A stretch of DNA of 64,000 nucleotides. It comes from Polaromonas sp. AER18D-145 (GTDB lineage Bacteria > Pseudomonadota > Gammaproteobacteria > Burkholderiales > Burkholderiaceae_C). The position numbers and the translations under genes were made by a program. The stretch spans positions 1 through 64,000 of the forward strand of contig NZ_NBZV01000027.1 in NCBI RefSeq assembly GCF_002379095.1, read 5' to 3'. The stretch's first letter is position 1. Each line of letters opens with the position of its first letter. The notes beneath the pieces were generated by a model. The model saw only the letters and a list, made by a program, of their open reading frames with translations, did not search any database and was not told the DNA's origin. Positions 1 to 9,344 of this stretch are shown here, piece after piece.

Positions 1-45
1 GGCCGCAGGGGTCTGTGGCGACAGGAAGACGTGGGGCGTCCGCAT
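1..45 (-). CDS. Partial ORF, start of a gene running off the left edge
   Basis: An ATG on the minus strand at 43-45 opens a frame with no stop to the window edge, giving about 15 residues beginning MRTPHVFLSP. It starts 5 bases past the proS stop, so it could be the next gene of a proS operon. In related bacteria a lytic transglycosylase often follows proS, but too little sequence is present to identify it. Confidence 0.35.
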   Translation of the reverse strand, partial: MRTPHVFLSPQTPAA

Positions 46-50
46 TGCGC

Positions 51-1796
51 TCAGAGGGCCAGTTTTTCCTTGAGGAAAGTGAAGGCGTCGGCAACGTCGA
101 TCTTGCTCGATGCGGCGTCGCGGCGGTGCTGGTATTCCAGCTGGCCGTCTTTCAGGCCGCGGTCGCCGATGGTGACGCGGTGCGGCACCCCGATGAGCTC
201 CCAGTCGGCAAACATGGCACCGGGCCGCTCGCCCCGGTCGTCCAGGATCACGTCCACGCCGGCCGCGACCAGCTCGTCATGAAGCTTTTCCGCCGCCGCT
301 TTCACCTCGGGAAAGCGGTCCGGGCTGATGGGGCAGAGCACCACGGTAAAGGGTGCAATCGCGTCCGGCCAGATGATGCCGCGCTCGTCATGGTTCTGCT
401 CGATGGCGGCGGCCGGGAGGCGTGTGATGCCGATGCCGTAGCAGCCCATTTCGAGGAATTGCGGCTTGCCGTTTTCGTCGAGAAAGGTTGCGTTCATCGC
501 CTGGCTGTATTTGGTGCCGAGGTAGAACACATGGCCGACTTCGATGCCGCGTTCAATCGCCAGCACGCCTTGGCCGTCGGGCGAGGCGTCACCGGCCACC
601 ACATTGCGGATGTCGGCGATCAGGTCGGGCTCGGGCAGGTCCCGGCCCCAGTTCACGCCGGTGATGTGGACGTCTGCTTCGTTGGCGCCGCAGATCCAGT
701 CGCTCATCACCGCCACCTCCCGGTCGGCCACGATGTGGAGCGGCTTCTTCAAGCCAACCGGTCCGAGGTAACCCGGCTTGCAGCCAAAGTGCGCGTCAAT
801 CTCTTCCCCGGTGGCAAAACGGAAGCCTGCACTGAGTCCCGGCAACTTGCCAAGCTTGACCTCGTTCATGTCGTGGTCGCCGCGCAGCAGCAGCAGCCAG
901 ACCTGGGTCTTGACCACTTCATCGTAGTCGTTGAGTTCATCGGTGGCCAGCACCAGCGACTTGACGGTACGTGCCAGCGGCAGCCCCAGCAACTCGGCCA
1001 CGTCGGCGCAGGTGGCCTTGCCCGGCGTGGGTGTCCGGGTCATGTCCTGCGCCGGATCGGGGCGCGCCGCCTGGGGTGCCAGCGCCTCGGCTTTTTCCAT
1101 GTTGGCGGCGTACTCGCTCTCCGGGCAGTAGACGATGGCGTCTTCGCCGGTCGCGGCAATCACCTGGAACTCTTCACTGAGGTCGCCGCCAATCGCGCCG
1201 CTGTCGGCCGCGACGGCACGGTAGGTCAGGCCGAAGCGGTCAAAAATCCGGCGGTAGGCCTGCGCCATCACCTGGTAGCTGGCTTTGGCGGCAGTCTGGT
1301 CGCGGTCGAAGCTGTAGGCGTCCTTCATGATGAACTCACGCCCGCGCATCAGGCCAAAGCGCGGCCGGCGTTCGTCGCGGAATTTGGTCTGGATCTGGTA
1401 CAGGTTTTTCGGCAGCTGCTTGTAGCTCTTGATGTCCTGGCGCATCACGTCGGTCACGACTTCCTCGCTGGTCGGCTGCACCACAAAGTCGCGGCCATGG
1501 CGGTCCTTGATGCGCAGCAGTTCCGGCCCCATGGAGGCAAACCGGCCGGTTTCCTGCCAAAGCTCGGCCGGCTGGATCACTGGCATGCTCATTTCAACGG
1601 CGCCGGCGCGGTTCATCTCCTCGCGCACGATGGCTTCCACCTTGCGGATGACGCGCAGGCCCATGGGCATGTAGTTGTAGATGCCGGCGCCCAGTTTCTT
1701 GATCATGCCGGCGCGCATCATCAGCTGGTGGCTCACCACCTCGGCGTCGGCGGGCGCTTCCTTGAGGGTGGAAATGAAGAACTGGGAGGCTTTCAT
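51..1796 (-). CDS. proS: Prolyl-tRNA synthetase
   Basis: Cytoplasmic class II aminoacyl-tRNA synthetase that charges tRNA-Pro with proline. The 581-residue length and layout match the bacterial ProS type: an N-terminal catalytic core, a YbaK-like editing insertion at about residues 230-400 that hydrolyses mischarged Ala-tRNA-Pro, the remaining catalytic part with class II motif 3, and an anticodon-binding C-terminus. PTSEE is visible at 108-112 and the motif 2 region [13 protein letters not shown] at 151-163. Motif 3 lies near [14 protein letters not shown] at about residue 455. The ATG at 1796 gives the usual [10 protein letters not shown] start. It is divergent from rppH across about 110 bases. 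A tRNA-Pro gene also lies in this window at 7.3 kb. Identification is secure. Confidence 0.97.
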   Translation of the reverse strand: MKASQFFISTLKEAPADAEVVSHQLMMRAGMIKKLGAGIYNYMPMGLRVIRKVEAIVREEMNRAGAVEMSMPVIQPAELWQETGRFASMGPELLRIKDRHGRDFVVQPTSEEVVTDVMRQDIKSYKQLPKNLYQIQTKFRDERRPRFGLMRGREFIMKDAYSFDRDQTAAKASYQVMAQAYRRIFDRFGLTYRAVAADSGAIGGDLSEEFQVIAATGEDAIVYCPESEYAANMEKAEALAPQAARPDPAQDMTRTPTPGKATCADVAELLGLPLARTVKSLVLATDELNDYDEVVKTQVWLLLLRGDHDMNEVKLGKLPGLSAGFRFATGEEIDAHFGCKPGYLGPVGLKKPLHIVADREVAVMSDWICGANEADVHITGVNWGRDLPEPDLIADIRNVVAGDASPDGQGVLAIERGIEVGHVFYLGTKYSQAMNATFLDENGKPQFLEMGCYGIGITRLPAAAIEQNHDERGIIWPDAIAPFTVVLCPISPDRFPEVKAAAEKLHDELVAAGVDVILDDRGERPGAMFADWELIGVPHRVTIGDRGLKDGQLEYQHRRDAASSKIDVADAFTFLKEKLAL

Positions 1797-1909
1797 GGAC
1801 GGTTTTTCCGGGCTTCGTGAGGTTTTTGGGACTGCCGCCCCGGCGTGCGCTTGGCTCTGAGCATTCTGCTGTGCATAATGGACTCAGTTTAAAAAATTGA
1901 GGTTTGATT

Positions 1910-2608
1910 ATGCTTGACCGGGACGGCTTTCGGCCCAACGTCGGCATCATCTTGCTCAACCAGAGAAGTCAGGTATTTTGGGGCAAGCGTATCCGTACCC
2001 ACTCGTGGCAGTTTCCGCAGGGTGGCATTGATCGGGGCGAAAATCCCGAGCAGGCCATGTTCCGCGAACTGCACGAAGAAGTGGGGCTGATGCCGCAACA
2101 TGTGCAGTTGCTTGCCCGGACCCGGGACTGGTTGCGCTATGAGGTGCCTGACCGGTTTATCCGCCGCGATGCGCGCGGACATTACAAAGGCCAGAAACAG
2201 ATCTGGTTTCTCCTGCAACTGGTCGGTTACGACTGGGACCTGAACCTGCGCGCGACCGACCATCCGGAGTTCGACGCCTGGCGCTGGAACGACTACTGGG
2301 TCCCGCTGGACGTCGTCGTGGAATTCAAGCGAGGCGTCTATGAAATGGCGCTGACCGAACTGTCGCGTTTTGTACCGCGTTTTGACAACCGCTTCGAGCC
2401 GCGGCCCGACCACCGGAACCGCTATTTGCGTGGCGGCATGCGTCACCGCGATCCAGCCGATGCCGGTCCGGGCGATCCAGGGCTGCAGGGGCTACGCGGT
2501 GCCGGCTTGCCCGGCGCATCGTTCGAATTGCCTCCCGGCGCAACGTTCGAGCCCGATCCCCAAACCAGCTTCACGGCCGCTTCCAGAAAAGACAAGCATG
2601 ACATTTAA
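1910..2608 (+). CDS. rppH: RNA pyrophosphohydrolase (Nudix)
   Basis: Nudix hydrolase that removes pyrophosphate from triphosphorylated mRNA 5' ends and so starts RNase E-dependent decay. The protein is 232 residues. The full Nudix box runs from G38 to L60 ([11 protein letters not shown], then REL and EE, then VGL). The family N-terminus [11 protein letters not shown] is present. The ATG at 1910 is preferred over an in-frame TTG at 1904. The C-terminal 60 residues are low-complexity and longer than in E. coli, as is common in this lineage. Its last 11 bases overlap the start of the CNP1-like gene, suggesting translational coupling. Confidence 0.93.
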   Translation: MLDRDGFRPNVGIILLNQRSQVFWGKRIRTHSWQFPQGGIDRGENPEQAMFRELHEEVGLMPQHVQLLARTRDWLRYEVPDRFIRRDARGHYKGQKQIWFLLQLVGYDWDLNLRATDHPEFDAWRWNDYWVPLDVVVEFKRGVYEMALTELSRFVPRFDNRFEPRPDHRNRYLRGGMRHRDPADAGPGDPGLQGLRGAGLPGASFELPPGATFEPDPQTSFTAASRKDKHDI

Positions 2609-3095
2609 ATCCTGGGGGGCTGCATGTTTGCTGGGCCTTTCCCTAACGGCCTGGGCGCAGCCCCATGTCAATACCGATCCCCTCGATTGGAAAGAAGGCG
2701 AGGTGCCAGCGCCACCAGCTTTCGACACGCGAAAACTTCTGACTTTTGAAGTGGCGGGTTCCTCGCTGGTTTTTGGCGTGGATCCGGCCACCTTGCGCAT
2801 ATCGGACGACGGGATTGTCCGCTACGTGATGGTTGCCAGCAGTGCCAGTGGCGCGCGCAATGTGTTTTATGAAGGCCTGCGCTGCGTCAGCGGGGAGCTC
2901 AAGACCTATGCCCGCTACACCCCGGAAGGCGCCTGGGTCAAGGTGGAGCAGCCGCAGTGGCGCTCGCTTTTCGGCAGCCCATCGACGCGGCACGCGCTGC
3001 AACTGGCCAGGGCAGGGGCCTGCAACAACTCGGCGCCCCCGGCCTCGGTCGAGGAAATGGTCCGCCTGCTCAAAACCCAGGGGCTCAGGCCGTAA
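2598..3095 (+). CDS. CNP1-like secreted protein
   Basis: A 165-residue protein with a clear signal peptide (hydrophobic stretch in residues 5-18, probable cleavage after TAWA). It resembles the CNP1-like family, small secreted proteins of unknown function found in Betaproteobacteria. Two cysteines (near RCVSGEL and AGACNN) could form a disulfide in the periplasm. The ATG at 2598 lies inside the 3' end of rppH (11-base overlap), so it is probably co-transcribed with rppH. Its last 11 bases overlap the convergent 3' end of proB. The family name is from recognition; no function can be assigned. Confidence 0.8.
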   Translation: MTFKSWGAACLLGLSLTAWAQPHVNTDPLDWKEGEVPAPPAFDTRKLLTFEVAGSSLVFGVDPATLRISDDGIVRYVMVASSASGARNVFYEGLRCVSGELKTYARYTPEGAWVKVEQPQWRSLFGSPSTRHALQLARAGACNNSAPPASVEEMVRLLKTQGLRP

Positions 3096-4221
3096 GCACC
3101 AGGTTGGTCCGGTGAATCATTTCGGCTTCACCGGTGTAACCAAGCAGCTTTTCAAATTCTGAAGAGGGTTTGCGGCATATCAGCCGGGCCTCCGCGCTGG
3201 AGTAGTTGGCCAGCCCCCGGGCGACTTCGGTGCCGTCGCCGTCGCGGATGGCAATCACATCCCCCCGGGAAAACTCGCCCTGCACGGTGGTCATGCCGAT
3301 GGGCAGCAGGCTTTTGCCCTCGTCGCGCACCTTGACGGCCGCGCCAGCGTCTACTGTCACAGCACCACGCAGTTGCAGATGGTCGGCGATCCATTGCTTG
3401 CGGGCCTGGTTCTTCCCCGTCTGGGCAACAAGCAGCGTGCCGATGGCCTCGCCTTGCGTCAGGCGGATCAGGGCATTCGGTTCACGGCCCCAGGCAATCA
3501 CGGTGGAGGCGCCGGAGCCAGCTGCACGTTTGGCCGCCAGGATTTTCGTGATCATGCCGCCCTTGCCGATGCTGGAGCCGGCGCCGCCCGCCATGGCTTC
3601 CAGCGCCGGGTCACCGGCATGGGCCTCATGGACAAACCGCGCCGAAGCATCCTTGCGCGGGTCGGCGGTGTACAGGCCCTTCTGGTCCGTCAGAATGACC
3701 AGCACGTCCGCATCCACCAGGTTGGCCACCAGCGCGCCCAGGGTATCGTTGTCGCCGAACTTGATCTCGTCGTTGACCACGGTGTCGTTTTCATTGATCA
3801 CCGGCACCACACCGAGCTGCAGCAAGGTCAGCAGGGTGGAGCGGGCATTGAGATACCGCTCGCGATCGGCCAGGTCGGCATGGGTGAGCAGCACCTGCGC
3901 ACTGCCGACGCCGTTTTCGCGCAGCTGGCTTTCGTAGACCTGCACCAGACCCATCTGGCCGACCGCGGCAGCGGCCTGCAGTTCATGGATGGCCTTGGGG
4001 CGCGTCGCCCAGCCCAGCCGTTTCATGCCCTCGGCGATGGCGCCGCTGCTGACCATGATGACTTCACGGCCGCTTTTGACCAGCACGGCGAGCTGCTGGC
4101 ACCACTGCCCGATGGCCTGCGCATCCAGCCCCCGGCCTTCGTCGGTGACCAGGCTGGAGCCGACCTTGACGACGATGCGTCTGGCGTTGAGAAGGACGGT
4201 GGACGCTGTTTTTTCCTGCAT
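3085..4221 (-). CDS. proB: Glutamate 5-kinase
   Basis: First enzyme of proline synthesis: it phosphorylates glutamate with ATP to give gamma-glutamyl phosphate, and is typically feedback-inhibited by proline. The 378 residues comprise an amino-acid kinase domain ([13 protein letters not shown] near the N-terminus, NENDTV and [12 protein letters not shown] for substrate binding) and a C-terminal PUA domain from about residue 285. It follows obgE on the same strand with about 90 bases between, containing one copy of the 57-bp repeat. rplU-rpmA-obgE-proB is a common arrangement in this group. The 3' end overlaps the convergent CNP1-like gene by 11 bases. Confidence 0.96.
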   Translation of the reverse strand: MQEKTASTVLLNARRIVVKVGSSLVTDEGRGLDAQAIGQWCQQLAVLVKSGREVIMVSSGAIAEGMKRLGWATRPKAIHELQAAAAVGQMGLVQVYESQLRENGVGSAQVLLTHADLADRERYLNARSTLLTLLQLGVVPVINENDTVVNDEIKFGDNDTLGALVANLVDADVLVILTDQKGLYTADPRKDASARFVHEAHAGDPALEAMAGGAGSSIGKGGMITKILAAKRAAGSGASTVIAWGREPNALIRLTQGEAIGTLLVAQTGKNQARKQWIADHLQLRGAVTVDAGAAVKVRDEGKSLLPIGMTTVQGEFSRGDVIAIRDGDGTEVARGLANYSSAEARLICRKPSSEFEKLLGYTGEAEMIHRTNLVLTA

Positions 4222-4238
4222 GTTCAGGGTATTTTAGT

Positions 4239-4285
4239 GCTCCAGCCCAAGGTGGCTGGACGCGAGTAGCTACTGTTTATGTAGC
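4239..4285 (-). repeat. 57-bp-family repeat, copy R1
   Basis: Reverse-orientation, rather degenerate copy of the dispersed repeat. CTCCAGCCCA (4240-4249), CGCGAGTAGCTA (4261-4272) and a final TAGCA align with the other copies. It fills most of the short gap between obgE and proB. Confidence 0.6.
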
Positions 4286-4310
4286 ACGGCAAAGGACGGC
4301 TGCGGGCGTT

Positions 4311-5396
4311 TCAGCCAGCCGCCGGTGGCTCTGCCGGCAACTCCGCAAAACGCGGGTCGACCTCTTCCGGCTCCTGCTCGCTTTTCTGCACCGACTTGAC
4401 ATGCTGGTAAATCGTCTTGACCAGCTGCTCGCAGCCTTCGCGCGTCAGGGCCGAGATCTCGAAGACCGGGCCCTTGAACTTGAAGCGCTTGACAAAGTCC
4501 TTGACCAGCGCGGCACGCTTGTCCGCATCCACCATGTCGAGCTTGTTGAGCACGAGCCAGCGCGGCTTGTCATACAGCGCCGCATCGTACTTTTTGAGCT
4601 CGCCGACAATCGCCTTGGCCTGAGCAACCGGGTCGACGCTGTCGTCAAACGGCGCCATGTCCACAATGTGCAGCAGCAGACGGGTGCGTTGCAGGTGGCG
4701 CAAAAACAGGTGGCCCAGGCCGGCGCCTTCGGACGCGCCCTCGATCAGGCCGGGCAGGTCGGCGACCACAAAACTCTGCTCCGGCCCCACACGTACCACG
4801 CCCAGGTTGGGGTGCAGGGTGGTAAAGGGGTAGTCGGCAATACGCGGTCTGGCGTTGGAGATGGCCGAAATGAAGGTGGACTTGCCGGCATTGGGCATGC
4901 CCAGTAGGCCGACGTCGGCCAGGACTTTCAATTCGAGCTTGAGGCTTTTGTGTTCACCGGGCCAGCCTGGCGTCTTGCTGCGTGGCGCGCGGTTGGTCGA
5001 ACTCTTGAAGCGCAGGTTGCCGAAGCCGCCGTCGCCGCCCTTGGCGATCAGCACTTCCTCGCCGGGGACCAGCAGTTCATACAGAACCTCGCCGGTTTCG
5101 GCGTCGGTCAGGATGGTGCCCACCGGCATCTTGAGGATGATGTCGTCGCCCTTGGCGCCAAACATGTCCGAGCCCATGCCATGCTCGCCGTTGCGCGCAT
5201 GGTGGCGGCGCGAAAACCGGAAATCCACCAAGGTGTTCAGGTTCACGTCCGCCAGGGCATACACATGCCCGCCGCGGCCGCCGTCACCCCCGTTGGGGCC
5301 ACCGAACTCCTTGTACTTTTCATGGCGGAAGGAGACGCAGCCACTCCCGCCATCGCCAGCGGCGATGTCAATATAGGCTTCGTCGACAAATTTCAT
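4311..5396 (-). CDS. obgE: Obg family GTPase
   Basis: Ribosome-associated GTPase needed for 50S maturation and for stress and cell-cycle responses. The 361 residues show the glycine-rich Obg fold at 1-158 ([24 protein letters not shown]) and a G domain with GMPNAGKST (G1), DLPGLIEGA (G3) and NKLD (G4). The C-terminus is a short acidic tail (EQEPEEVDP). It lies between rpmA and proB on the minus strand. A terminator-like hairpin precedes it at 5475-5505, so it is probably read both by read-through from the ribosomal protein genes and from its own promoter. Confidence 0.97.
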   Translation of the reverse strand: MKFVDEAYIDIAAGDGGSGCVSFRHEKYKEFGGPNGGDGGRGGHVYALADVNLNTLVDFRFSRRHHARNGEHGMGSDMFGAKGDDIILKMPVGTILTDAETGEVLYELLVPGEEVLIAKGGDGGFGNLRFKSSTNRAPRSKTPGWPGEHKSLKLELKVLADVGLLGMPNAGKSTFISAISNARPRIADYPFTTLHPNLGVVRVGPEQSFVVADLPGLIEGASEGAGLGHLFLRHLQRTRLLLHIVDMAPFDDSVDPVAQAKAIVGELKKYDAALYDKPRWLVLNKLDMVDADKRAALVKDFVKRFKFKGPVFEISALTREGCEQLVKTIYQHVKSVQKSEQEPEEVDPRFAELPAEPPAAG

Positions 5397-5474
5397 GATT
5401 TTGAAGGGGGGCCGGCAGCAGGGGCTGCCTGTATCCTGAAGATAGTTTACAAAGATTGGAAAACAAGAGGAGCC

Positions 5475-5505
5475 AAAACAAAAAAGCCCCGACCAAGCGG
5501 GGCTT
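5475..5505 (-). terminator. Rho-independent terminator after rplU-rpmA
   Basis: On the minus strand the hairpin AGCCCCG / CGGGGCT (arms 5485-5491 and 5498-5504) is followed by TTTTTTGTTTT. It lies 23 bases past the rpmA stop. Confidence 0.85.
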
Positions 5506-5527
5506 CGATGCCATCGAAGTGATCAGC

Positions 5528-5785
5528 TTACGCTGGAGTCACGTTGACGGTGTGCTTGTTCAGCGAGCCCTTGACAGCAAACGATACTGAACCGTCCACC
5601 AGTGCAAACAGGGTGTGGTCCTTGCCGATGCCGACATTGACGCCCGGATGGAACTTGGTGCCACGCTGGCGCACGATGATGCTGCCTGCGTTGATCACTT
5701 CGCCGCCAAACTTCTTGACGCCCAACATCTTGGGCTTGGAATCGCGCCCGTTTCGCGTAGAGCCGCCGCCTTTTTTCTGTGCCAT
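5528..5785 (-). CDS. rpmA: 50S ribosomal protein L27
   Basis: Large-subunit protein whose N-terminal tail reaches the peptidyl-transferase centre. The 85 residues start [16 protein letters not shown] and contain the conserved [19 protein letters not shown] segment, full length for the family. There is no extra N-terminal peptide that would need removal as in Firmicutes. It is 28 bases downstream of rplU, and the pair ends at the hairpin at 5475-5505. Confidence 0.98.
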   Translation of the reverse strand: MAQKKGGGSTRNGRDSKPKMLGVKKFGGEVINAGSIIVRQRGTKFHPGVNVGIGKDHTLFALVDGSVSFAVKGSLNKHTVNVTPA

Positions 5786-5813
5786 TTTTCAATACTCCTT
5801 GGTGCGTCGCTGC

Positions 5814-6125
5814 TTAACCGGCGATGGCGCCGATTTGCAGTTCCGTGAAGTTCTGACGGTGACCTTGACGTTTTTGGTAGTGCTTGCGACGACGCATTTT
5901 GAAAATGCGCACTTTGTCGCCCCTGCCGTGAGACAGGACAGTTACCGTAACAGTAGCGCCGGACACCAAGGGCGTACCAACCGTGATTGTGCTGCCGCTT
6001 CCGACAGCCAATACCTGGTCAATAACGATCTCTTGGCCTACGTCCGCAGCAATCTGTTCTACTTTAATTTTTTCACCAGTGGCAACTTTGTATTGTTTGC
6101 CGCCGGTTTTTATGACCGCGTACAT
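5814..6125 (-). CDS. rplU: 50S ribosomal protein L21
   Basis: Large-subunit protein that binds 23S rRNA. The 103 residues start at [17 protein letters not shown] and end in the conserved [15 protein letters not shown] region. The frame is open a further 13 codons upstream, but the family start is the ATG at 6125. First gene of the rplU-rpmA-obgE-proB group. Its promoter must lie in the 160 bases shared with the divergent ispB gene. Confidence 0.98.
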   Translation of the reverse strand: MYAVIKTGGKQYKVATGEKIKVEQIAADVGQEIVIDQVLAVGSGSTITVGTPLVSGATVTVTVLSHGRGDKVRIFKMRRRKHYQKRQGHRQNFTELQIGAIAG

Positions 6126-6285
6126 GTGAGACCTCGTATGTGAGTTCTGCGGACGGATTTCCACAGAGCCCTAGATTCTAGCACGGCGCCATTATTTGTC
6201 GCAGGACCTTCGATTCGGCGCCGCTGGATGTGCCGGCTGGGGTGCTTGCTTTCTATAATTCCTGAAATCTCATGTCTGGACCGTT

Positions 6286-7269
6286 TTGTCTGTAAATTCT
6301 TCTAGCACCGCCGCCGCACTGGCCCTGATTGCCGACGACATGCAGGCCATGGACGCCGTGATTGCACGCCGCCTGAGCACCGAGGTGCCCTTGGTCAGCC
6401 AGGTATCGCAGTACATCATCGCCGCCGGTGGCAAGCGCCTGCGCCCTGCGCTGCTGCTGCTGATGTGCGGCGCTTTGGGTTATCGGGGCGAGCAGCGTTT
6501 CAATCTGGCCGCTGTGGTGGAATTCATACATACGGCGACCTTGCTCCATGATGATGTGGTGGACGAGTCCGCCCTGCGCCGGGGCCGGGCCACCGCCAAT
6601 GCTGCATTTGGTAACCCGGCCAGTGTTCTGGTGGGGGATTTTCTGTATTCCAGGGCCTTCCAGATGATGGTCGATGCTGGCGACATGCGCATCATGCAAA
6701 CCCTGGCCGAGGCGACCAACATCATTGCCGAAGGCGAAGTGCTGCAATTGATGAACATGCACGATGCCGGCCTGTCCGAAGAGGGCTATCTGCGCGTGAT
6801 CCGCTCCAAAACCGCCAAGCTGTTCGAGGCGAGCGCCCGGCTGGCTGCATTGCTGGCGCAGGCACCGGCTGACATAGAGCTTGCCTGCGCCGATTACGGG
6901 CAGGCACTGGGAACCGCCTTCCAGGTGATTGACGATGTGCTGGACTATGACGGTGATGCCGAGGAAATGGGGAAAAACCTCGGGGACGACCTGCGCGAGG
7001 GCAAGGCGACCCTGCCGCTGATCATCGCCATGCAGCGCGGCACCGCGGATGAGCGGGCCACCATCCGGCGGGCCATCGAGACCGGCGGGACGGGGCAGCT
7101 GGCCGAGATCGTGGCCATTGTCCGAAAGACCGGTGCCCTGCAGGCGACCCGGGATGCCGCCGCGGTGGAGGCTCAACGCGCTGTCCAGGCACTCACGGCG
7201 CTTGGGGACAACCCCTACAGCGGGGCCTTGCTACAATTGGCTTCTCAGCTGCTGCAGCGTCGTTCCTGA
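6286..7269 (+). CDS. ispB: Polyprenyl (octaprenyl) diphosphate synthase
   Basis: Trans-prenyltransferase that builds the long isoprenoid side chain of ubiquinone from FPP and IPP. The 327 residues carry both aspartate-rich motifs: LLHDDVVDE at 86-94 and FQVIDDVLDYDGD at 212-224. GGKRLRP at 48-54 is the IPP-binding signature. No ATG fits; the start appears to be TTG at 6286, giving MSVNSSSTAAALAL. Chain length (octaprenyl) is inferred from the lineage. The gene is divergent from rplU and is followed after 19 bases by tRNA-Pro. Other ubiquinone genes are at 27.5-31.5 kb. Confidence 0.95.
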   Translation: MSVNSSSTAAALALIADDMQAMDAVIARRLSTEVPLVSQVSQYIIAAGGKRLRPALLLLMCGALGYRGEQRFNLAAVVEFIHTATLLHDDVVDESALRRGRATANAAFGNPASVLVGDFLYSRAFQMMVDAGDMRIMQTLAEATNIIAEGEVLQLMNMHDAGLSEEGYLRVIRSKTAKLFEASARLAALLAQAPADIELACADYGQALGTAFQVIDDVLDYDGDAEEMGKNLGDDLREGKATLPLIIAMQRGTADERATIRRAIETGGTGQLAEIVAIVRKTGALQATRDAAAVEAQRAVQALTALGDNPYSGALLQLASQLLQRRS

Positions 7270-7288
7270 CGCCTGGTTCGGCACTTTT

Positions 7289-7365
7289 CGGGGTGTAGCT
7301 TAGCCTGGTAGAGCGCTACGTTCGGGACGTAGAGGCCGGAGGTTCGAATCCTCTCACCCCGACCA
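7289..7365 (+). tRNA. tRNA-Pro(CGG)
   Basis: A 77-base cloverleaf. Acceptor CGGGGTG (7289-7295) pairs with CACCCCG before A-CCA. The anticodon stem CTACG/CGTAG encloses loop TTCGGGA with anticodon CGG at 7323-7325. The T loop contains GGTTCGAATC. The 3' CCA is encoded at 7363-7365. It begins 19 bases after the ispB stop, so it may be processed from an ispB read-through transcript. Confidence 0.97.
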
Positions 7366-7524
7366 TTCATGGTCCGCTCCCGCTCCTCCCCTATTCCGTC
7401 CGCGAATGTCTGATCTTTGCTTTGTTCCAACACAGGGTCAGAGGCAGAACGCTTTTAGATTTACACCACCAGATCTATCGGCGATGATGTCAATTTTGTC
7501 AATTCTGGCTGGATTCTAAAAACC

Positions 7525-9261
7525 ATGGCAGCTGTCGATTCTGTAAGCAATGCACCCGCCGCGCTGGCATTGCCCGGCTTGGGCAGGGCGTTGGTCATTG
7601 CTGGCAAGCTGGGGCAGAAGGCCGCGGAGGACATCTTTCGCAAGGCCCAAAGCGGGCGTACCAGCTTTATTGCTGAATTGACGGGTTCCGGCGCGGTATC
7701 CCCGTCGGACCTCGCGCACACCATGTCCACCGCGTTTGCGGCCCCCCTTCTTGACCTGAACGCGATAGACACACAGCGCCTGCCCAAGGGTTTGCTGGAC
7801 GCCAAAATCTGTCAGGCATACCGGATTGTGGTTCTCAGCAAGCGCAGCAACCGCCTGATCGTCGCGACGGCGGACCCGTCCGATCAGGAAGCTGCAGAAA
7901 AGATCAAGTTTTCCACCCAAATGGGGGTGGACTGGGTCATCGCCGAATACGACAAGCTGTCCAAGATGGTGGAGGCGTCTGCCACCACCGCGTCCGAAGC
8001 CATGGACAGCATCATTGGCGATGATTTTGAATTTGATGAATCCACCGCCGAGGCGGCCAGCGCGGACAGCAACGACACCGGAGTTTCGGAGGTTGAGGAC
8101 GCGCCGGTCGTCAAGTTCCTGCACAAAATGCTGCTCGATGCATTCAGCATGCGGGCCTCGGATCTGCATTTCGAACCTTACGAGCACACCTACCGGGTGC
8201 GCTTCCGCATCGACGGCGAGTTGCGCGAGATTGCCTCGCCGCCTGTGGCCATCAAGGAGAAGCTGGCCTCGCGGATCAAGGTCATCTCGAAAATGGACAT
8301 TTCGGAAAAGCGGGTTCCTCAAGACGGGAAGATGAAGCTGAAAATCGGCCCCGACCGCGTGATCGATTTCCGGGTCAGCACCCTGCCCACCATGTTCGGT
8401 GAAAAGATCGTGATCCGTATCCTGGATCCGAGCAGCGCCAAACTCGGCATTGATGCGCTGGGTTACGAGCCCATTGAAAAGGAGCGCCTGCTCAAGGCTG
8501 TGCAGCGTCCCTACGGCATGGTGCTGGTGACCGGTCCGACCGGCTCCGGCAAAACCGTGTCCTTGTACACCTGCCTGAATATCCTGAACAAGCCGGGCGT
8601 GAACATCGCCACGGCCGAGGACCCGGCCGAGATCAACCTGCCTGGCGTCAACCAGGTCAGCATGAACGACAAGGCTGGCCTGACATTTTCCGTGGCCCTG
8701 AAAGCCTTTTTGCGGCAGGATCCGGACATCATCATGGTCGGCGAGATCCGTGATCTGGAAACCGCCGAAATTTCCATCAAGGCGGCCCAGACCGGCCACC
8801 TGGTGCTGTCCACCCTGCATACCAACGATGCGCCGGCCACGTTGACGCGCCTGCGCAACATGGGCATTGCTCCCTTCAACATTGCCTCGAGCGTCATCCT
8901 GATCACGGCCCAGCGTCTGGCGCGGCGTCTTTGCCCGAACTGCAAGGCACCCGCCGATATTCCGCGCGAGACCTTGCTGGATGCGGGCTTCAAGGAAGAG
9001 GATGTGGATGGCACATGGACGCCTTACCGACCGGTCGGCTGCTCCTTGTGCAACAACGGTTACAAGGGCCGGGTCGGGGTTTACCAGGTCATGCCCATCA
9101 CCGAGGAACTCCAGCGCATCATCCTGCGCGATGGCAGCGCGCTCGAAATCGCTGCGCAGGCAGAGAGCGAAGGTGTCAAAAGTCTGCGCGGAGCGGGTCT
9201 GCATAAAGTCAAACTCGGCATGACCTCGCTCGAGGAAGTCCTGGCCTGCACCAATGTGTAG
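7525..9261 (+). CDS. pilB: Type IV pilus extension ATPase PilB
   Basis: Cytoplasmic hexameric ATPase that powers pilus assembly. The 578 residues comprise an N-terminal MshEN/T2SSE_N-type domain (about 40-160), the GspE/PilB secretion ATPase core with Walker A GPTGSGKT at 337-344, the Asp box and Walker B region (DPDIIMVGEIRD), the His box (GHLVLSTLHTND), and a zinc-binding tetracysteine (CPNC at 470-473, CSLC near 507). The Walker A and GEIRDLETAE segments distinguish it as an assembly rather than a PilT retraction ATPase. It is followed by pilC and pilD, the usual pilBCD order. The pilin gene itself is not in the window. Confidence 0.96.
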   Translation: MAAVDSVSNAPAALALPGLGRALVIAGKLGQKAAEDIFRKAQSGRTSFIAELTGSGAVSPSDLAHTMSTAFAAPLLDLNAIDTQRLPKGLLDAKICQAYRIVVLSKRSNRLIVATADPSDQEAAEKIKFSTQMGVDWVIAEYDKLSKMVEASATTASEAMDSIIGDDFEFDESTAEAASADSNDTGVSEVEDAPVVKFLHKMLLDAFSMRASDLHFEPYEHTYRVRFRIDGELREIASPPVAIKEKLASRIKVISKMDISEKRVPQDGKMKLKIGPDRVIDFRVSTLPTMFGEKIVIRILDPSSAKLGIDALGYEPIEKERLLKAVQRPYGMVLVTGPTGSGKTVSLYTCLNILNKPGVNIATAEDPAEINLPGVNQVSMNDKAGLTFSVALKAFLRQDPDIIMVGEIRDLETAEISIKAAQTGHLVLSTLHTNDAPATLTRLRNMGIAPFNIASSVILITAQRLARRLCPNCKAPADIPRETLLDAGFKEEDVDGTWTPYRPVGCSLCNNGYKGRVGVYQVMPITEELQRIILRDGSALEIAAQAESEGVKSLRGAGLHKVKLGMTSLEEVLACTNV

Positions 9262-9344
9262 GCACTTGCTGTTCAACAGGCTGGTCGGTCGCGTCGCTGG
9301 ACATTTCGAGTCCCCATCATCACTTCCTTACTGAAGAAGGCACC

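Noticed and set aside
15-1820. 601-codon open frame on the plus strand
   Set aside because: Antisense to proS, with the same GC-driven composition and no motifs.
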